DNA of 64,000 nucleotides from CAIVVT01 sp963757265 (lineage in GTDB: Bacteria > Acidobacteriota > Terriglobia > Bryobacterales > Bryobacteraceae): assembly GCA_963757265.1 (NCBI GenBank), contig CAVWRA010000006.1, forward strand, positions 1 to 64,000, written 5' to 3'. This document shows, piece by piece, positions 48,127-56,619 of the stretch; positions within the stretch are counted from its first letter, which is position 1, and each line of letters begins with the position of its first letter. A program made the position numbers and the translations under genes. Under the pieces are notes generated by a model that did no database searches, was not told the DNA's origin, and saw only the letters and a list, made by a program, of their open reading frames with translations.

Positions 48127-49338
48127 ATGCGAAAGGTCTTATTCTTCTTGGGCCTGGCGGTATTCGCCGGGGTCGTGATGCTGCTTGTGACGCGCCGCGC
48201 CGCGCCGCCCTCCGTCCCATTTGAAATTGCCCGCCGCGAAACGCTGGTAAGCACGCTCAGCACCAACGGCAAGGTCGAACCCGTGGAGTGGACCGAGGTG
48301 ACAAGCGAACGGGAAGGGCGCATCGCCCGGGTGCTGGTGCGGCGCGGCCAGGCCGTCGCCAAGGACACGCCGCTGGTGCAGCTTGAGACGCCCGCGGCGG
48401 ACTCCGATCTGGCCGCCGCCCAAGCTCACCTGGCCCGCGCCCAGGCCGACCTGGACGCGTTCCAGCGGGGCGGGCGCGCCACGGACCTGGCGGAGATCGA
48501 TTCGAGCCTGGCGAAACTCAACGTCGAGAAAGAGGCCGCCCAGCGCGACGCCGCGTCCCTGGAACGCCTGCTGGCCCAACAAGCCGCCACGCGCGACGAA
48601 CTCAATGCCGCCCGCGACCGCCTGAAACGGACTGTGGCCGAAATCGACGGTCTGCGGAACAAGCGCGCCGCGCTGGCCCCGGCCGAGGACCGTCAGGCCG
48701 CGGCGGCGCGCGTCGCCGACGCCCAGGCCGCGCTCGAGCTGGTGCGGCGCCAGATCGAACAGGCCACCATCCGCTCACCGCGCGCCGGCATCGTCTACGA
48801 CCTGCCGGTGCACGCCGGCGAGTGGCTGGCGGCGGGCGCACCCGTGGGGCGCGTCGGCCGGATCGAGCGGCTGAAAATCCAGTTGTATGTGGACGAGCCC
48901 GACCTGGGCAAGGTGCGGCTCGGCCTGAGCGTCAAGGTGACCTGGGACGCGCTGCCGGGCCGTGAGTGGAGCGGCGTGATCAGCCAGTTGCCGGCCCAGG
49001 TAGTGCCCCTCGGCGCGCGGCAGGTGGGCGAGGTCGGCGTCATCGTCGATGCTCCGCAGCGCGATCTGCCGCCCGGCGCCAACATCGACGCGCGGCTGAA
49101 TGCGCAGGTGGCGGAGCACGCGCTGACCGTCTCCAAGGCCAGCCTGAGACGCGAGGACGGCAGCGTGGGCGCGTTCGTGCTGGAGGGCACGCGAGTCGTG
49201 TGGCGGCAACTGAGGGTGGGCATCACGAGCGATACCCGGGCTGAGATCCTGGCGGGCATCAAGCAGGGCGAGGCCGTGGCCCTGCCCGCCGACCGGGCGC
49301 TGAAGAACGGGCTTGATGTGACCCCGATCTATCCCTAG
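48127..49338 (+). CDS. HlyD/MFP-type periplasmic adaptor without adjacent pump
   Basis: 403 aa from the ATG at 48127. N-terminal membrane anchor (LFFLGLAVFAGVVMLLV), lipoyl half (EREGRIARVLVRRGQAVAKD), long coiled coil (about residues 95-200, DLDAFQRGGRATDLAEIDSS and onward), second lipoyl half (IRSPRAGIVYDLPVHAGEWL), beta barrel and membrane-proximal domain. This layout fits a MacA- or HlyD-like adaptor of an ABC or RND exporter. The neighbouring ABC exporter at 50350 is a half-transporter that does not normally need an adaptor, so the partner pump is unclear. Convergent with the parvulin gene (12-bp gap). Confidence 0.85.
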   Translation: MRKVLFFLGLAVFAGVVMLLVTRRAAPPSVPFEIARRETLVSTLSTNGKVEPVEWTEVTSEREGRIARVLVRRGQAVAKDTPLVQLETPAADSDLAAAQAHLARAQADLDAFQRGGRATDLAEIDSSLAKLNVEKEAAQRDAASLERLLAQQAATRDELNAARDRLKRTVAEIDGLRNKRAALAPAEDRQAAAARVADAQAALELVRRQIEQATIRSPRAGIVYDLPVHAGEWLAAGAPVGRVGRIERLKIQLYVDEPDLGKVRLGLSVKVTWDALPGREWSGVISQLPAQVVPLGARQVGEVGVIVDAPQRDLPPGANIDARLNAQVAEHALTVSKASLRREDGSVGAFVLEGTRVVWRQLRVGITSDTRAEILAGIKQGEAVALPADRALKNGLDVTPIYP

Positions 49339-49350
49339 GACATTAGGACA

Positions 49351-50343
49351 TTATTTCTTTACGGCCGGCGTGCCGGGCGCGATGGGCGTCGCCGGAGCGG
49401 CCGCTTCGCTCGCCGGCGGCGCGCCGAAATAGTCCGGGTTGAACTTCACATTCGATTTCTCCCGCATCGCGCGCAGGGTCCGCTGAGCCATTTCGCTCTT
49501 CAGATCCCGTTCCAGGTCCGGCCGCAGCTTGTCGAAATCGGGGTTGATCCGCTCCTGCGCCTGAACGATGTGATAGCCGAATTGGGTCTTCACCGGCTCG
49601 CTGATCTCGCCCGGCTTCAGGTCGAAGACCGCCTTTTCGAACTCCGGAATCATGCGCCCGCGGGTCAGCGTGCCCAGATCGCCGCCCTTGGGCCCGCTCT
49701 GGGTGTCGTCCGATTCGGCCTTGGCCACGGCGGCGAAGTCCTCGCCCTTGACGATCCGGTCGCGCAGTTCCTTGGCCTTGGCCAGGGCTTCGGCGTCGGT
49801 CAGTTCCTTCTGGCCCTTGCGGGCGGCCAAGCGCGAGCCTTGGACGCGCACCAGGATGTGGCGCGCCTTGACTTGTTCGAATTCGCTCTTGCGGGCCCCA
49901 AACGAGGCCTTCAGCTCGGCCTCAGTGGGCTGGGCCGACTGGACCAACTGCTGGAACATCGCACCGGCCAGAATGCTGTCATCCTGGGTCTTGATCTGGG
50001 CCGCGATGTCGGGCGTGGACTGCAATCCGCGGCTGCGGGCCTCCTGGGCCAGCACTTCCAGGTCGGCCAGACGGTCGGCCAACGCCCGTTTGCCCTCCGG
50101 CGTGGCCGCCTGAGCCCGCGCCTGCTGCGGCAGACCGGCCAGTACGCGTTCAAACTGCGTGCGAGTCATGGTCTCCCCGCCGGCCGTGAGAACGACGGGA
50201 TCCGATGCCGGCGGCGCGGAAGCCCCCGCCGCGGGGTGCAGGAGAGATGGTTGAGCCGCGGGTGGCTGGGCGGAAGATGGCTGCGCGCCCGGCGCTTGCG
50301 CCCACAGCGCCGCCCCGAGCATCGACAATAGAATAGTTCTCAT
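49351..50343 (-). CDS. Parvulin-type periplasmic peptidyl-prolyl isomerase (SurA/PrsA-like)
   Basis: 330 aa. Short signal peptide (MRTILLSMLGAALWAQ), Gln/Pro/Ala-rich linker, a SurA-N-like chaperone region (residues about 50-130, MTRTQFERVLAGLPQQARAQ), and one parvulin domain (about 158-265: VKARHILVRVQ, DFAAVAKAESDDTQSGPKGGDLGTLTRGRM split as GDLG and RGRMIPEFEKAVFDL, then FGYHIVQ). Folds exported and outer-membrane proteins. A Pro/Ala-rich tail ends the protein. Its ATG is only 6 bp from the ATG of the divergent ABC exporter gene, so one or both promoters must lie within the neighbouring coding region. Confidence 0.9.
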   Translation of the reverse strand: MRTILLSMLGAALWAQAPGAQPSSAQPPAAQPSLLHPAAGASAPPASDPVVLTAGGETMTRTQFERVLAGLPQQARAQAATPEGKRALADRLADLEVLAQEARSRGLQSTPDIAAQIKTQDDSILAGAMFQQLVQSAQPTEAELKASFGARKSEFEQVKARHILVRVQGSRLAARKGQKELTDAEALAKAKELRDRIVKGEDFAAVAKAESDDTQSGPKGGDLGTLTRGRMIPEFEKAVFDLKPGEISEPVKTQFGYHIVQAQERINPDFDKLRPDLERDLKSEMAQRTLRAMREKSNVKFNPDYFGAPPASEAAAPATPIAPGTPAVKK

Positions 50344-50349
50344 TCAACC

Positions 50350-52200
50350 ATGCTACTCCGACCCGGCCTTTCCGCCGAGCGCCGCAACTCGAAAGCCAAA
50401 GAAGCGGCCACCGCGCCGACCAGCTGGAGAGCCGTCTGGCCCGACATCGTGGAGTTGATGCGGCCGCGCCGCGGCCAGCTCCTGCTGGGCCTGGTGCTGA
50501 TCGGCATCAGCCGCGGGGCGGGCTTCGTTCTGCCGGCGTCGTCGAAGTACTTCGTCGATCAGATTCTAACGCGCCACAACACGCGCCTGTTGTTGCCGCT
50601 GGTGGCGGCGATCCTGGTGGCCACGGCCATTCAGGGCCTGACCGGATACTGGCTCACGCAGTTGCTGTCGAAATCGGCGCAGCGGCTGATTGCCGAATTG
50701 CGCTGCAAGGTGGAGCGCCACGTGACGCGCCTGCCGGTGACGTTTTTCGACTCCAACAAATCGGGGCTGCTGGTTTCGCGCATCATGAACGACGTTGAAG
50801 GCGTGCGCAACCTGGTCGGCACCGGTCTGGTGGAGTTTCTGGGCGGGCTGCTGACTTCGATCGGGTCGTTCTTTTTCCTGATCCGGCTCAGCCCGTTGAT
50901 GACGCTGCTGGTGTCCGGCGTGGGGATAGCCTATGTGACCGTTCTGCAAAGGGCCTTCCGCACGCTGCGGCCGATCTTCCGCGAACGCGGCAGGATCACG
51001 GCGGAGGTCTCCGGCCGGCTCACCGAAACGCTGGGCGGCATCCGCGTGGTCAAGGGCTACCACGCCGAAGCGCGGGAGGACGAGGTGTTCGCGCAGGGGG
51101 CGCAGCGGATCCTGGCCAACGTACTGACGTCCATCACCAGCATCGCCGTGCTGAGCCTGTCGGCGACCATGCTGCTGGGGGTGGTGGGGGCGCTGGTGAT
51201 GTACATCAGCGGCCGCGAGTCGCTGACGGTCGGCAGCTTCGTAGCCTTCACGCTGTTCCTGGGCTTCCTGGTGGCGCCGGTGTTCCAACTGGTCGGGATC
51301 GGGACGCAGCTCACCGAGGCCCTGGCCGGCCTGGAACGCACGCGCGAGCTGCTCAACCTGGCGCGCGAGGACACCGATCCGCGCCGCAGCGTTACGCTCG
51401 CGTCGATCCGCGGGGAGGTGCGCTTCGAGCAGGTTTCGTTCGAATACGAGATCGGCAAACCGGTGCTGCACGAGGTCAGCTTCGAAGCCGCGCCGGACAC
51501 GGTCACGGCTCTGGTGGGCTCGTCGGGCTCGGGCAAATCGACGACCATCGGCCTGGTCAGCTCGTTCCACGCGCCGCGCGAGGGCCGGGTGCTGGTGGAC
51601 GGAGTGGATCTCTCGACGGTGCGGCTGGACAGCTACCGCGCGCAGCTCGGCGTGGTGCTGCAGGAGTCGTTCCTGTTCGACGGCACGATCCGCGAAAACG
51701 TCGCCTTTGCGCGCCCGGCGGCTTCGACTCAGGAGGTCGAAGACGCCTGCCGCATGGCGCGCGTTGACGAGTTTGTGGAGCGCTTCCCCGACGGCTACGA
51801 CACCATTGTCGGCGAGCGCGGCGTGAGGCTTTCGGGCGGGCAGCGCCAGCGCGTCTCCATCGCCCGGGCGATTCTGGCCGATCCGCGCATCCTGATCCTG
51901 GACGAGGCGACCTCGAGCCTGGACAGCGAGACCGAGGCGCTGATCCAGACCGGCCTGGGCGGGCTGATGCGCGGGCGGACGACGTTCGTGATCGCCCACC
52001 GGCTGAGCACCATCCGCCGCGCCGACCAGATCCTGGTGATGGAGGGCGGGCGCATCATCGAGCGCGGCAACCATCGCGAGCTGTACGCGCTGCGCGGCCG
52101 CTACTACGACCTGTACACGCGCCAGCACGGCCTGGAGGCGAACCTGTTCCTAGCCCCGGGCGAGGGCGATGCAGACCCCGTCGAGAGCGAGCCGGAGTGA
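50350..52200 (+). CDS. MsbA-type ABC exporter (permease fused to ATPase)
   Basis: 616 aa half-transporter that works as a dimer in the inner membrane. Six-helix exporter domain at about residues 40-330 (LLLGLVLIGISRGAGFVLPA, LPVTFFDSNKSGLLVSRIMN, GGIRVVKGYHAE). ATPase domain from about 355: Walker A GSSGSGKSTT near residue 393, Q-loop VVLQESFLFDGTIREN, signature VRLSGGQRQR, Walker B ILILDEATSSLDSE, H-loop FVIAHRLST. Likely exports a lipid or lipid-linked compound such as lipid A core, or a drug; not decidable here. The N-terminal 30 residues are variable, so a start nearer residue 37 is possible. A hairpin with a T run follows the gene. Confidence 0.93.
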   Translation: MLLRPGLSAERRNSKAKEAATAPTSWRAVWPDIVELMRPRRGQLLLGLVLIGISRGAGFVLPASSKYFVDQILTRHNTRLLLPLVAAILVATAIQGLTGYWLTQLLSKSAQRLIAELRCKVERHVTRLPVTFFDSNKSGLLVSRIMNDVEGVRNLVGTGLVEFLGGLLTSIGSFFFLIRLSPLMTLLVSGVGIAYVTVLQRAFRTLRPIFRERGRITAEVSGRLTETLGGIRVVKGYHAEAREDEVFAQGAQRILANVLTSITSIAVLSLSATMLLGVVGALVMYISGRESLTVGSFVAFTLFLGFLVAPVFQLVGIGTQLTEALAGLERTRELLNLAREDTDPRRSVTLASIRGEVRFEQVSFEYEIGKPVLHEVSFEAAPDTVTALVGSSGSGKSTTIGLVSSFHAPREGRVLVDGVDLSTVRLDSYRAQLGVVLQESFLFDGTIRENVAFARPAASTQEVEDACRMARVDEFVERFPDGYDTIVGERGVRLSGGQRQRVSIARAILADPRILILDEATSSLDSETEALIQTGLGGLMRGRTTFVIAHRLSTIRRADQILVMEGGRIIERGNHRELYALRGRYYDLYTRQHGLEANLFLAPGEGDADPVESEPE

Positions 52201-52229
52201 GCCCTGCGGGCGTTCGATCCGAAATGGCG

Positions 52230-52252
52230 AACGGTAGACTTTGCCGTTTTTT
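52230..52252 (+). terminator. Rho-independent terminator candidate after the ABC exporter gene
   Basis: AACGG (52230-52234) pairs with CCGTT (52244-52248), extendable by one T-G pair, with a loop of about 7 bases, and the stem runs into T6 (52247-52252). It lies 30 bp after the stop codon. The stem is short, so strength is moderate. Confidence 0.5.
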
Positions 52253-52457
52253 ACGAAGAATAAGTTACAGACAAGAAGAGGACAAAGTTGACCGTTTGGC
52301 CCGACCGGCCGGTGCACGGTCCAGCGCTGGAAAACGCCCGGCTTCACAGCCGGAGACGGGCCGCACTGACGCGGCCGGGGAGGCCTGAGCGGGGCGGGTT
52401 GTGGAAGAGCGTGGCGGGACGGCTTCAGATCGGGGGCAAGACGGGCCGAGGCCGGAG

Positions 52458-53006
52458 TCACTTATTCTGGAGCTTCGCCAGTTCCTGCTCTAGGATTCTC
52501 TTCAGCGCGTCGAATTCGGCGGGGTCGTAGCCGACGGTCTGGTACAAAATAGTCCCGTCCGCCCCGACGAGATAGTTGCGCGGGATGCCCGCGTCCGCAA
52601 ACAACTTGTAGACGTCGCGGTGCGGATCGGGCGCGATTGGGTAGGTGATGCCTTGCTGGTCCTTGAATTTTGAGATCTCTTCCCTGGACTGCTCGCGGGC
52701 GATGCCCAGCACGACGAAGTGCCCGGAATTGTACTTGTCCCAGATCTCTTTTTCAAGACGCGGAATCTCGGCACGGCAGGGTCCGCACCACGTGGCCCAG
52801 AAGTTGACCAGAACGACGGTTCCGTTGAGTTCCGGAATGCTGAACCGCCGGCCGGCCGTGTCCACAATGCTGAACGCGGGCATTTTCTGGCCGACCTTCG
52901 TACGCGCCCGCCAGTCGTCGGGGGCGGCGGAGGTCTGGGCAGCGCCCGGGAGACAGGCCGCGCACAGGGCGAAGAACAAGTAACCGGCTGGTTTGAGCGA
53001 TCCCAT
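52458..53006 (-). CDS. TlpA/ResA-like thiol-disulfide oxidoreductase
   Basis: 182 aa from the ATG at 53006. Signal peptide about residues 6-25 (YLFFALCAACLPGAAQ). Thioredoxin fold with FSIVDTAGRRFSIPELNGTV, active site NFWATWCGPCRAE (Cys74, Cys77), VVLGIAREQSREEI and the cis-Pro region GIPRNYLVGADGTI. Periplasmic; reduces or supplies thiols, for example in cytochrome c maturation or protein repair. The in-frame 5' extension of 47 codons is Arg/Pro-rich and unlike the family. The APC permease gene lies upstream on the same strand, 163 bp away. Confidence 0.88.
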   Translation of the reverse strand: MGSLKPAGYLFFALCAACLPGAAQTSAAPDDWRARTKVGQKMPAFSIVDTAGRRFSIPELNGTVVLVNFWATWCGPCRAEIPRLEKEIWDKYNSGHFVVLGIAREQSREEISKFKDQQGITYPIAPDPHRDVYKLFADAGIPRNYLVGADGTILYQTVGYDPAEFDALKRILEQELAKLQNK

Positions 53007-53169
53007 GGCAACGAGCGTAGCATGGCGCCGTTGCGCGGACCCGGCATTGCTGGGTGCGGGCGTTGCGGGGTCCGCGGCGCTGCGAGGCACGAATCTGCCG
53101 GCGGGCGGTGATGCGCCGCGGATCGGGGCGCAGCGGGGCCGGAGCAAGAGACCGGGAGCGACGGGGGGT

Positions 53170-54552
53170 TCAACGCGACTTGGAACTGAAAACGAACAGC
53201 CAGCGCCCGGCGAGGGTGAAAAGGACGCAACCGCCGAGCACCTTGGCCATATAACGCCACGGCTCCGCTTCCGGCGGCGGGATCGCCACCACGATGACGC
53301 CCAGCGCCGTCACCGCGCCGCCTACCGCGCCGGCCCAGCGGCCACCCGAACGGAACGCCGCCCCGAAAATGTACAGGAACGGGACCAGGGTGGCGATGGT
53401 CACCAGATCGACGAGCAAGTGGAACCCGGTCTGGAGCACTTCCCCGGATTGCGCCAGCAGCAGGAAAACCGTGGAGACCAGCGCCTGCAGCAGGATCGAG
53501 ACGTAGGGGGTTTGCCAGCGGGGATGCAGCCGGGATAACCCGGCCGGCAGGTGGCGGTTCAGCCCGATGGCCGACGGCAGGCGCGAATTGCCGGCCAGAT
53601 ACGAGCCGAGCGAGCCGATCATAGACACGGAAATCAGCACCGCCAGCAACGGAGAGATCCAGTGCATGTGCAAGCGCAGCGAAGCGGTATAGGCGACGTG
53701 CGCGATTCCGGTGACAAGGTCGAGCTGGTTGACTGGTGAAAGCACCAGCATGGCCGCCGTGCCGATTACGTAGAACAGCGTGCAGACAGCGGCGCTGATC
53801 CAGACCGCCCGCCGGATGTTCACGCGCGGGTTGACCACTTCTCCGGCTGCGATGGGGGCGAGTTCCAGACCGGTGAACGCCAGGGCGATGCTGGCCCAGT
53901 ATTTGACCGTCCCAAGGGAAAACTCCGGCAGCGCGGTGAAGCGGGTGGCCGAACCGTGGCGCACTCCGATCAGGATGGCCAGCGCGCCCACCAGGGCTGG
54001 TATCGCGATGGTGCAGAGCGCGCCCAAATTGGAGACCCACTTGACGGTCTTCAATCCGGTGACATTCAGCAGCGCCAGAATCCACAGGACCGCGATGGTG
54101 ATGATGAGAACCAGCGGCTTGTCGTTCACGAAACCGCTGCCATCCCCGCCCACATACGCGGCGATGGCGACGCCCGTTAGCAGCAGCGCCGGGTAGAACA
54201 GGACGTTCGACACGAAATAAAACCAGGCGCACAGGAATCCATGCCACTGGCCGAACGTCTCCTTGGTCCAGACATACATGCCGCCCTGCTCCGGATATTG
54301 CCGCGTGAGCCGGATCATGGCGAATGCGGAGGGCAGGAAAAACGCCGCCGCGGCGAACAGGCACAGGGTGACGATGCCGCTTCCGGCGCGCGCCATGAAG
54401 ACCAGGCCGCGCACGCCCGCCACGGCCGTCACGTTAAACAAGACCAGGTCCCACAAACGCAGCTCACGCCGCAAGGCCGGAGCCGGCGAGGCGGGCAAGG
54501 CGGAGGATAGGGTCAGGTCATCGCGTGTCACCTGGATGCCGGCATCGGGCAT
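53170..54552 (-). CDS. APC-superfamily amino-acid permease
   Basis: 460 aa, about twelve membrane helices. LRLWDLVLFNVTAVAGVRGL is the first helix, whose broken centre binds substrate, SAFAMIRLTRQYPEQGGMYVW is the conserved APC segment after helix 2, and FTGLELAPIAAGEVVNPRVN matches the E-(x)-PxxxxP region of helix 6. The first-helix loop usually reads G-S/A-I-G-T/S-G; here it is AVAGVRGL, a divergence from typical amino-acid/polyamine carriers that may change specificity. The substrate is unknown. Alone on its strand, with a 363-bp repeat-containing gap upstream. Confidence 0.88.
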   Translation of the reverse strand: MPDAGIQVTRDDLTLSSALPASPAPALRRELRLWDLVLFNVTAVAGVRGLVFMARAGSGIVTLCLFAAAAFFLPSAFAMIRLTRQYPEQGGMYVWTKETFGQWHGFLCAWFYFVSNVLFYPALLLTGVAIAAYVGGDGSGFVNDKPLVLIITIAVLWILALLNVTGLKTVKWVSNLGALCTIAIPALVGALAILIGVRHGSATRFTALPEFSLGTVKYWASIALAFTGLELAPIAAGEVVNPRVNIRRAVWISAAVCTLFYVIGTAAMLVLSPVNQLDLVTGIAHVAYTASLRLHMHWISPLLAVLISVSMIGSLGSYLAGNSRLPSAIGLNRHLPAGLSRLHPRWQTPYVSILLQALVSTVFLLLAQSGEVLQTGFHLLVDLVTIATLVPFLYIFGAAFRSGGRWAGAVGGAVTALGVIVVAIPPPEAEPWRYMAKVLGGCVLFTLAGRWLFVFSSKSR

Positions 54553-54706
54553 ATTGGTGGGCTATGGTAGCACAACGCGGCGGCACGGGAACGGATGGCA
54601 GTACAGGATGGCAGTGCAGTCGCAATTCCTGGCGCAGGGGCGGCCGCCGGCTGAGAATTTCACATGGACGGGCGCGGCGTGGATCCAGCGTGGATTCACG
54701 GTGCGC

Positions 54707-54732
54707 GAGCGCGATTTTGCCGTGAAAACACC
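54707..54732 (+). repeat. Dispersed 26-bp repeat, copy 2
   Basis: Matches the minus strand of 10267-10292 at 23 of 26 bases (differences at positions 5, 12 and 18). It ends AAAACACC and runs into the phased array that follows. Confidence 0.5.
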
Positions 54733-54792
54733 TGCGCGAGCCGCAAAAACACCGTGTTTTTGAAGTGTTTTCAGGGTGTTTTGGCGGTGTGG
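54725..54792. repeat. Helically phased AAAACAC / GTGTTTT array
   Basis: AAAACAC occurs at 54725 and 54746 (21 bp apart) and its complement GTGTTTT at 54754, 54765 and 54776, with a further GTG at 54787, exactly 11 bp apart. AAAAACAC-C-GTGTTTTT (54745-54761) is a perfect inverted repeat at the centre. Confidence 0.6.
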
Positions 54793-54915
54793 TTGGGGCG
54801 CCGAGAGGGTGAATGAGGGCCCGCGGATGGTGGTGGAAGAAGTGAAGAACGCCGCCGGATGGGACGATGGTTGGGTGTGATGCAGGCGGGCGCGGCGGTG
54901 CTTTCCAGAGAGAAT

Positions 54916-55419
54916 TCAGCCCAGCGTATTGAGGACCGAGCCGAGCGCGGGCGTGCCGCCCAGCAGGGCGGCCAGTTGCTGCGACTGGAAGGTGCCGGCG
55001 GCGCTGGCGGCCTGTGCAGCGGCCTGAGTGGAGGATGCCGGCTGGGCCGAGGTCGAAGCCGTGGCGGTCGATTCAGCGCTCGAGGCGGCGCCGGCGGAGG
55101 AGGATTCCAAGGCTTGCAGGATCGCATTGGAAGCGCCGTCGGCGCTGCCGGAATAGAGCGAGGAGAGGAGCGAATCGGAGCCCGAGCCGAAAGCGACCGA
55201 CTGGGTGCCGATGGAGCTTCCGAACAGCAGATCGGTCTGTTGCAGTTTGAGCGCCTGTTCGCTCAGCTTCACGACGTCCTGGGGGGACGATTGGGCCAAC
55301 GCGGATTGGATATTGGATGAGGACAGGAGCGAGGAAAGCTGGGGCGAGGCGCTGCTGAGAGTCTGCAGCAGGCTCGACAGATTCGAATTAGTGGCAGTGG
55401 TGGAGCTGGCGGAACCCAT
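54916..55419 (-). CDS. Ser/Ala-rich protein of unknown function
   Basis: 167 aa. The ATG at 55419 follows GGAGG by 10 bases. Composition is dominated by Ser, Ala, Leu and Gln (LSSLLQTLSSASPQLSSLLS, PQDVVKLSEQALKLQQTDLL, then an Ala/Ser/Thr run). There is no signal peptide and no known domain; the middle may be helical. It could be a scaffold, an adhesin-like or a filament-forming protein. It lies 79 bp downstream of trxB on the same strand and may share its transcript. The gene could not be linked to a family. Confidence 0.55.
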   Translation of the reverse strand: MGSASSTTATNSNLSSLLQTLSSASPQLSSLLSSSNIQSALAQSSPQDVVKLSEQALKLQQTDLLFGSSIGTQSVAFGSGSDSLLSSLYSGSADGASNAILQALESSSAGAASSAESTATASTSAQPASSTQAAAQAASAAGTFQSQQLAALLGGTPALGSVLNTLG

Positions 55420-55498
55420 CGTGGAAAGGCCTCCGCTGGGCATATCGGCCGGCGCCGGAGGGACTTGAGGAGATTTGTGCCGAGCGTCGCGATGGGGA

Positions 55499-56431
55499 TT
55501 ACTGATCTTCGGAGTCGAGGAAGCGCTCGGCCTCCATGGCGGCCATGCAGCCCGCGCCGGCGGCGGTGATGGCCTGGCGATAGACGCGGTCCTGCACGTC
55601 GCCGGCATGGAAGACGCCCAGGATGTTGGTGCGGGCCCCGCCGTGACTGATGATGTAGCCCTCGGGGTCGAGGTCGAGTTGGCCCACGAATGGCTTGGTG
55701 TTGGGGATGTGGCCGATGGCCAGGAAGAAGCCATCGACGTCCTGGCGCCAAGTCTCGCCGGTTTTGACATTCTTCAGCAAGACGCCGGTGACAACGCCCT
55801 GCGCGACGTCGTACACGTCCTCGACGACGGCGTTGAGAATGAAGCGGATTTTGGGGTTCTTGCGGGTGCGCTCGAGCATGATCTTGGAGGCGCGGAACTC
55901 TTCGCGGCGATGGACGATGGTGACCGTTTCGCCGAAGCGGGTCAGAAAATTGGCCTCTTCCATGGCCGTGTCGCCACCGCCGATGACCATGATCTGCTTG
56001 CCCTTATGGAAGAAGCCGTCGCAGGTGGCGCAGGAGCTGACGCCATGGCCGATCAGCTTCTGCTCATTGGGCAGGCCGAGCCAGCGGGCCGAGGCGCCGG
56101 CGGCGACGATCAGGGTGCGAGTCTCGATCCACTGCTCCTTCGCGCGCAATCGGAAGGGGCGCTTCGACAGGTCGGCCTCCTCGACCAGGCCGTCGAGGTA
56201 TTCGGCGCCGAAACGCGCGGCCTGCAGCTTCATGTTCTCGACCAGTTGCGGTCCCAGCACGCCTTCGGGGAAGCCGGGGAAGTTCTCGACCTCGGTGGTG
56301 ATGGAAAGCTGGCCGCCGGGCTCGTGGCCGATGACGACCAGAGGCTTCAGGCCGGCGCGCGCGGTGTAGATGGCGGCAGTGTTGCCGGCGCAGCCCGAAC
56401 CGATGATGACGACGTTGCGCATAGCTTTCAT
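55499..56431 (-). CDS. trxB: Thioredoxin reductase
   Basis: 310 aa flavoprotein that reduces thioredoxin with NADPH. FAD motif VVIIGSGCAGNTAAIYTARA, then GGQLSITTEVENFPGFPEGV. The redox-active site is SSCATCDGFF with Cys134 and Cys137. The NADPH motif is VIGGGDTAMEEANFL and HRREEFRAS, and GHIPNTKPF plus GVFHAGDVQDRVYRQAITAA close the FAD domain. Length and order are those of the low-molecular-weight bacterial enzyme. The ATG at 56431 was used; an ATG at 56422 also fits. It is followed by the Ser/Ala-rich gene; the two feo genes lie upstream on the same strand, 188 bp away. Confidence 0.95.
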   Translation of the reverse strand: MKAMRNVVIIGSGCAGNTAAIYTARAGLKPLVVIGHEPGGQLSITTEVENFPGFPEGVLGPQLVENMKLQAARFGAEYLDGLVEEADLSKRPFRLRAKEQWIETRTLIVAAGASARWLGLPNEQKLIGHGVSSCATCDGFFHKGKQIMVIGGGDTAMEEANFLTRFGETVTIVHRREEFRASKIMLERTRKNPKIRFILNAVVEDVYDVAQGVVTGVLLKNVKTGETWRQDVDGFFLAIGHIPNTKPFVGQLDLDPEGYIISHGGARTNILGVFHAGDVQDRVYRQAITAAGAGCMAAMEAERFLDSEDQ

Positions 56432-56619
56432 TGTTGCGCGGCGGCGGCGCGGAGTGCCATCGGGAGCGGTTGACTGCTGTGAGGGTTTGGCATTCGTAAT
56501 GCAGCAGGACAGCCAGATGCGCGGTTGGCCCTTTTATTCGATCACCTGTTTCATACGGGCGCACGCGCATGTTCCGTTCCGGGCCTGGTCGCGGATCATC
56601 GGATTTTGAGGACGTCCCC

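Larger units (their letters stand above)
54553..54915. other. 363-bp gap with dispersed and phased repeats, no gene
   Basis: Lies upstream of the permease gene and downstream of the Ser/Ala-rich gene. It contains the 26-bp dispersed repeat and the array of AAAACAC/GTGTTTT motifs listed separately. Open frames here have no ribosome site and no family similarity. Confidence 0.55.

Noticed and set aside
50566..52128. 520-codon open frame antisense to the ABC exporter
   Set aside because: No ribosome site, Arg/His/Gln-rich composition, and the plus strand carries all ABC motifs.
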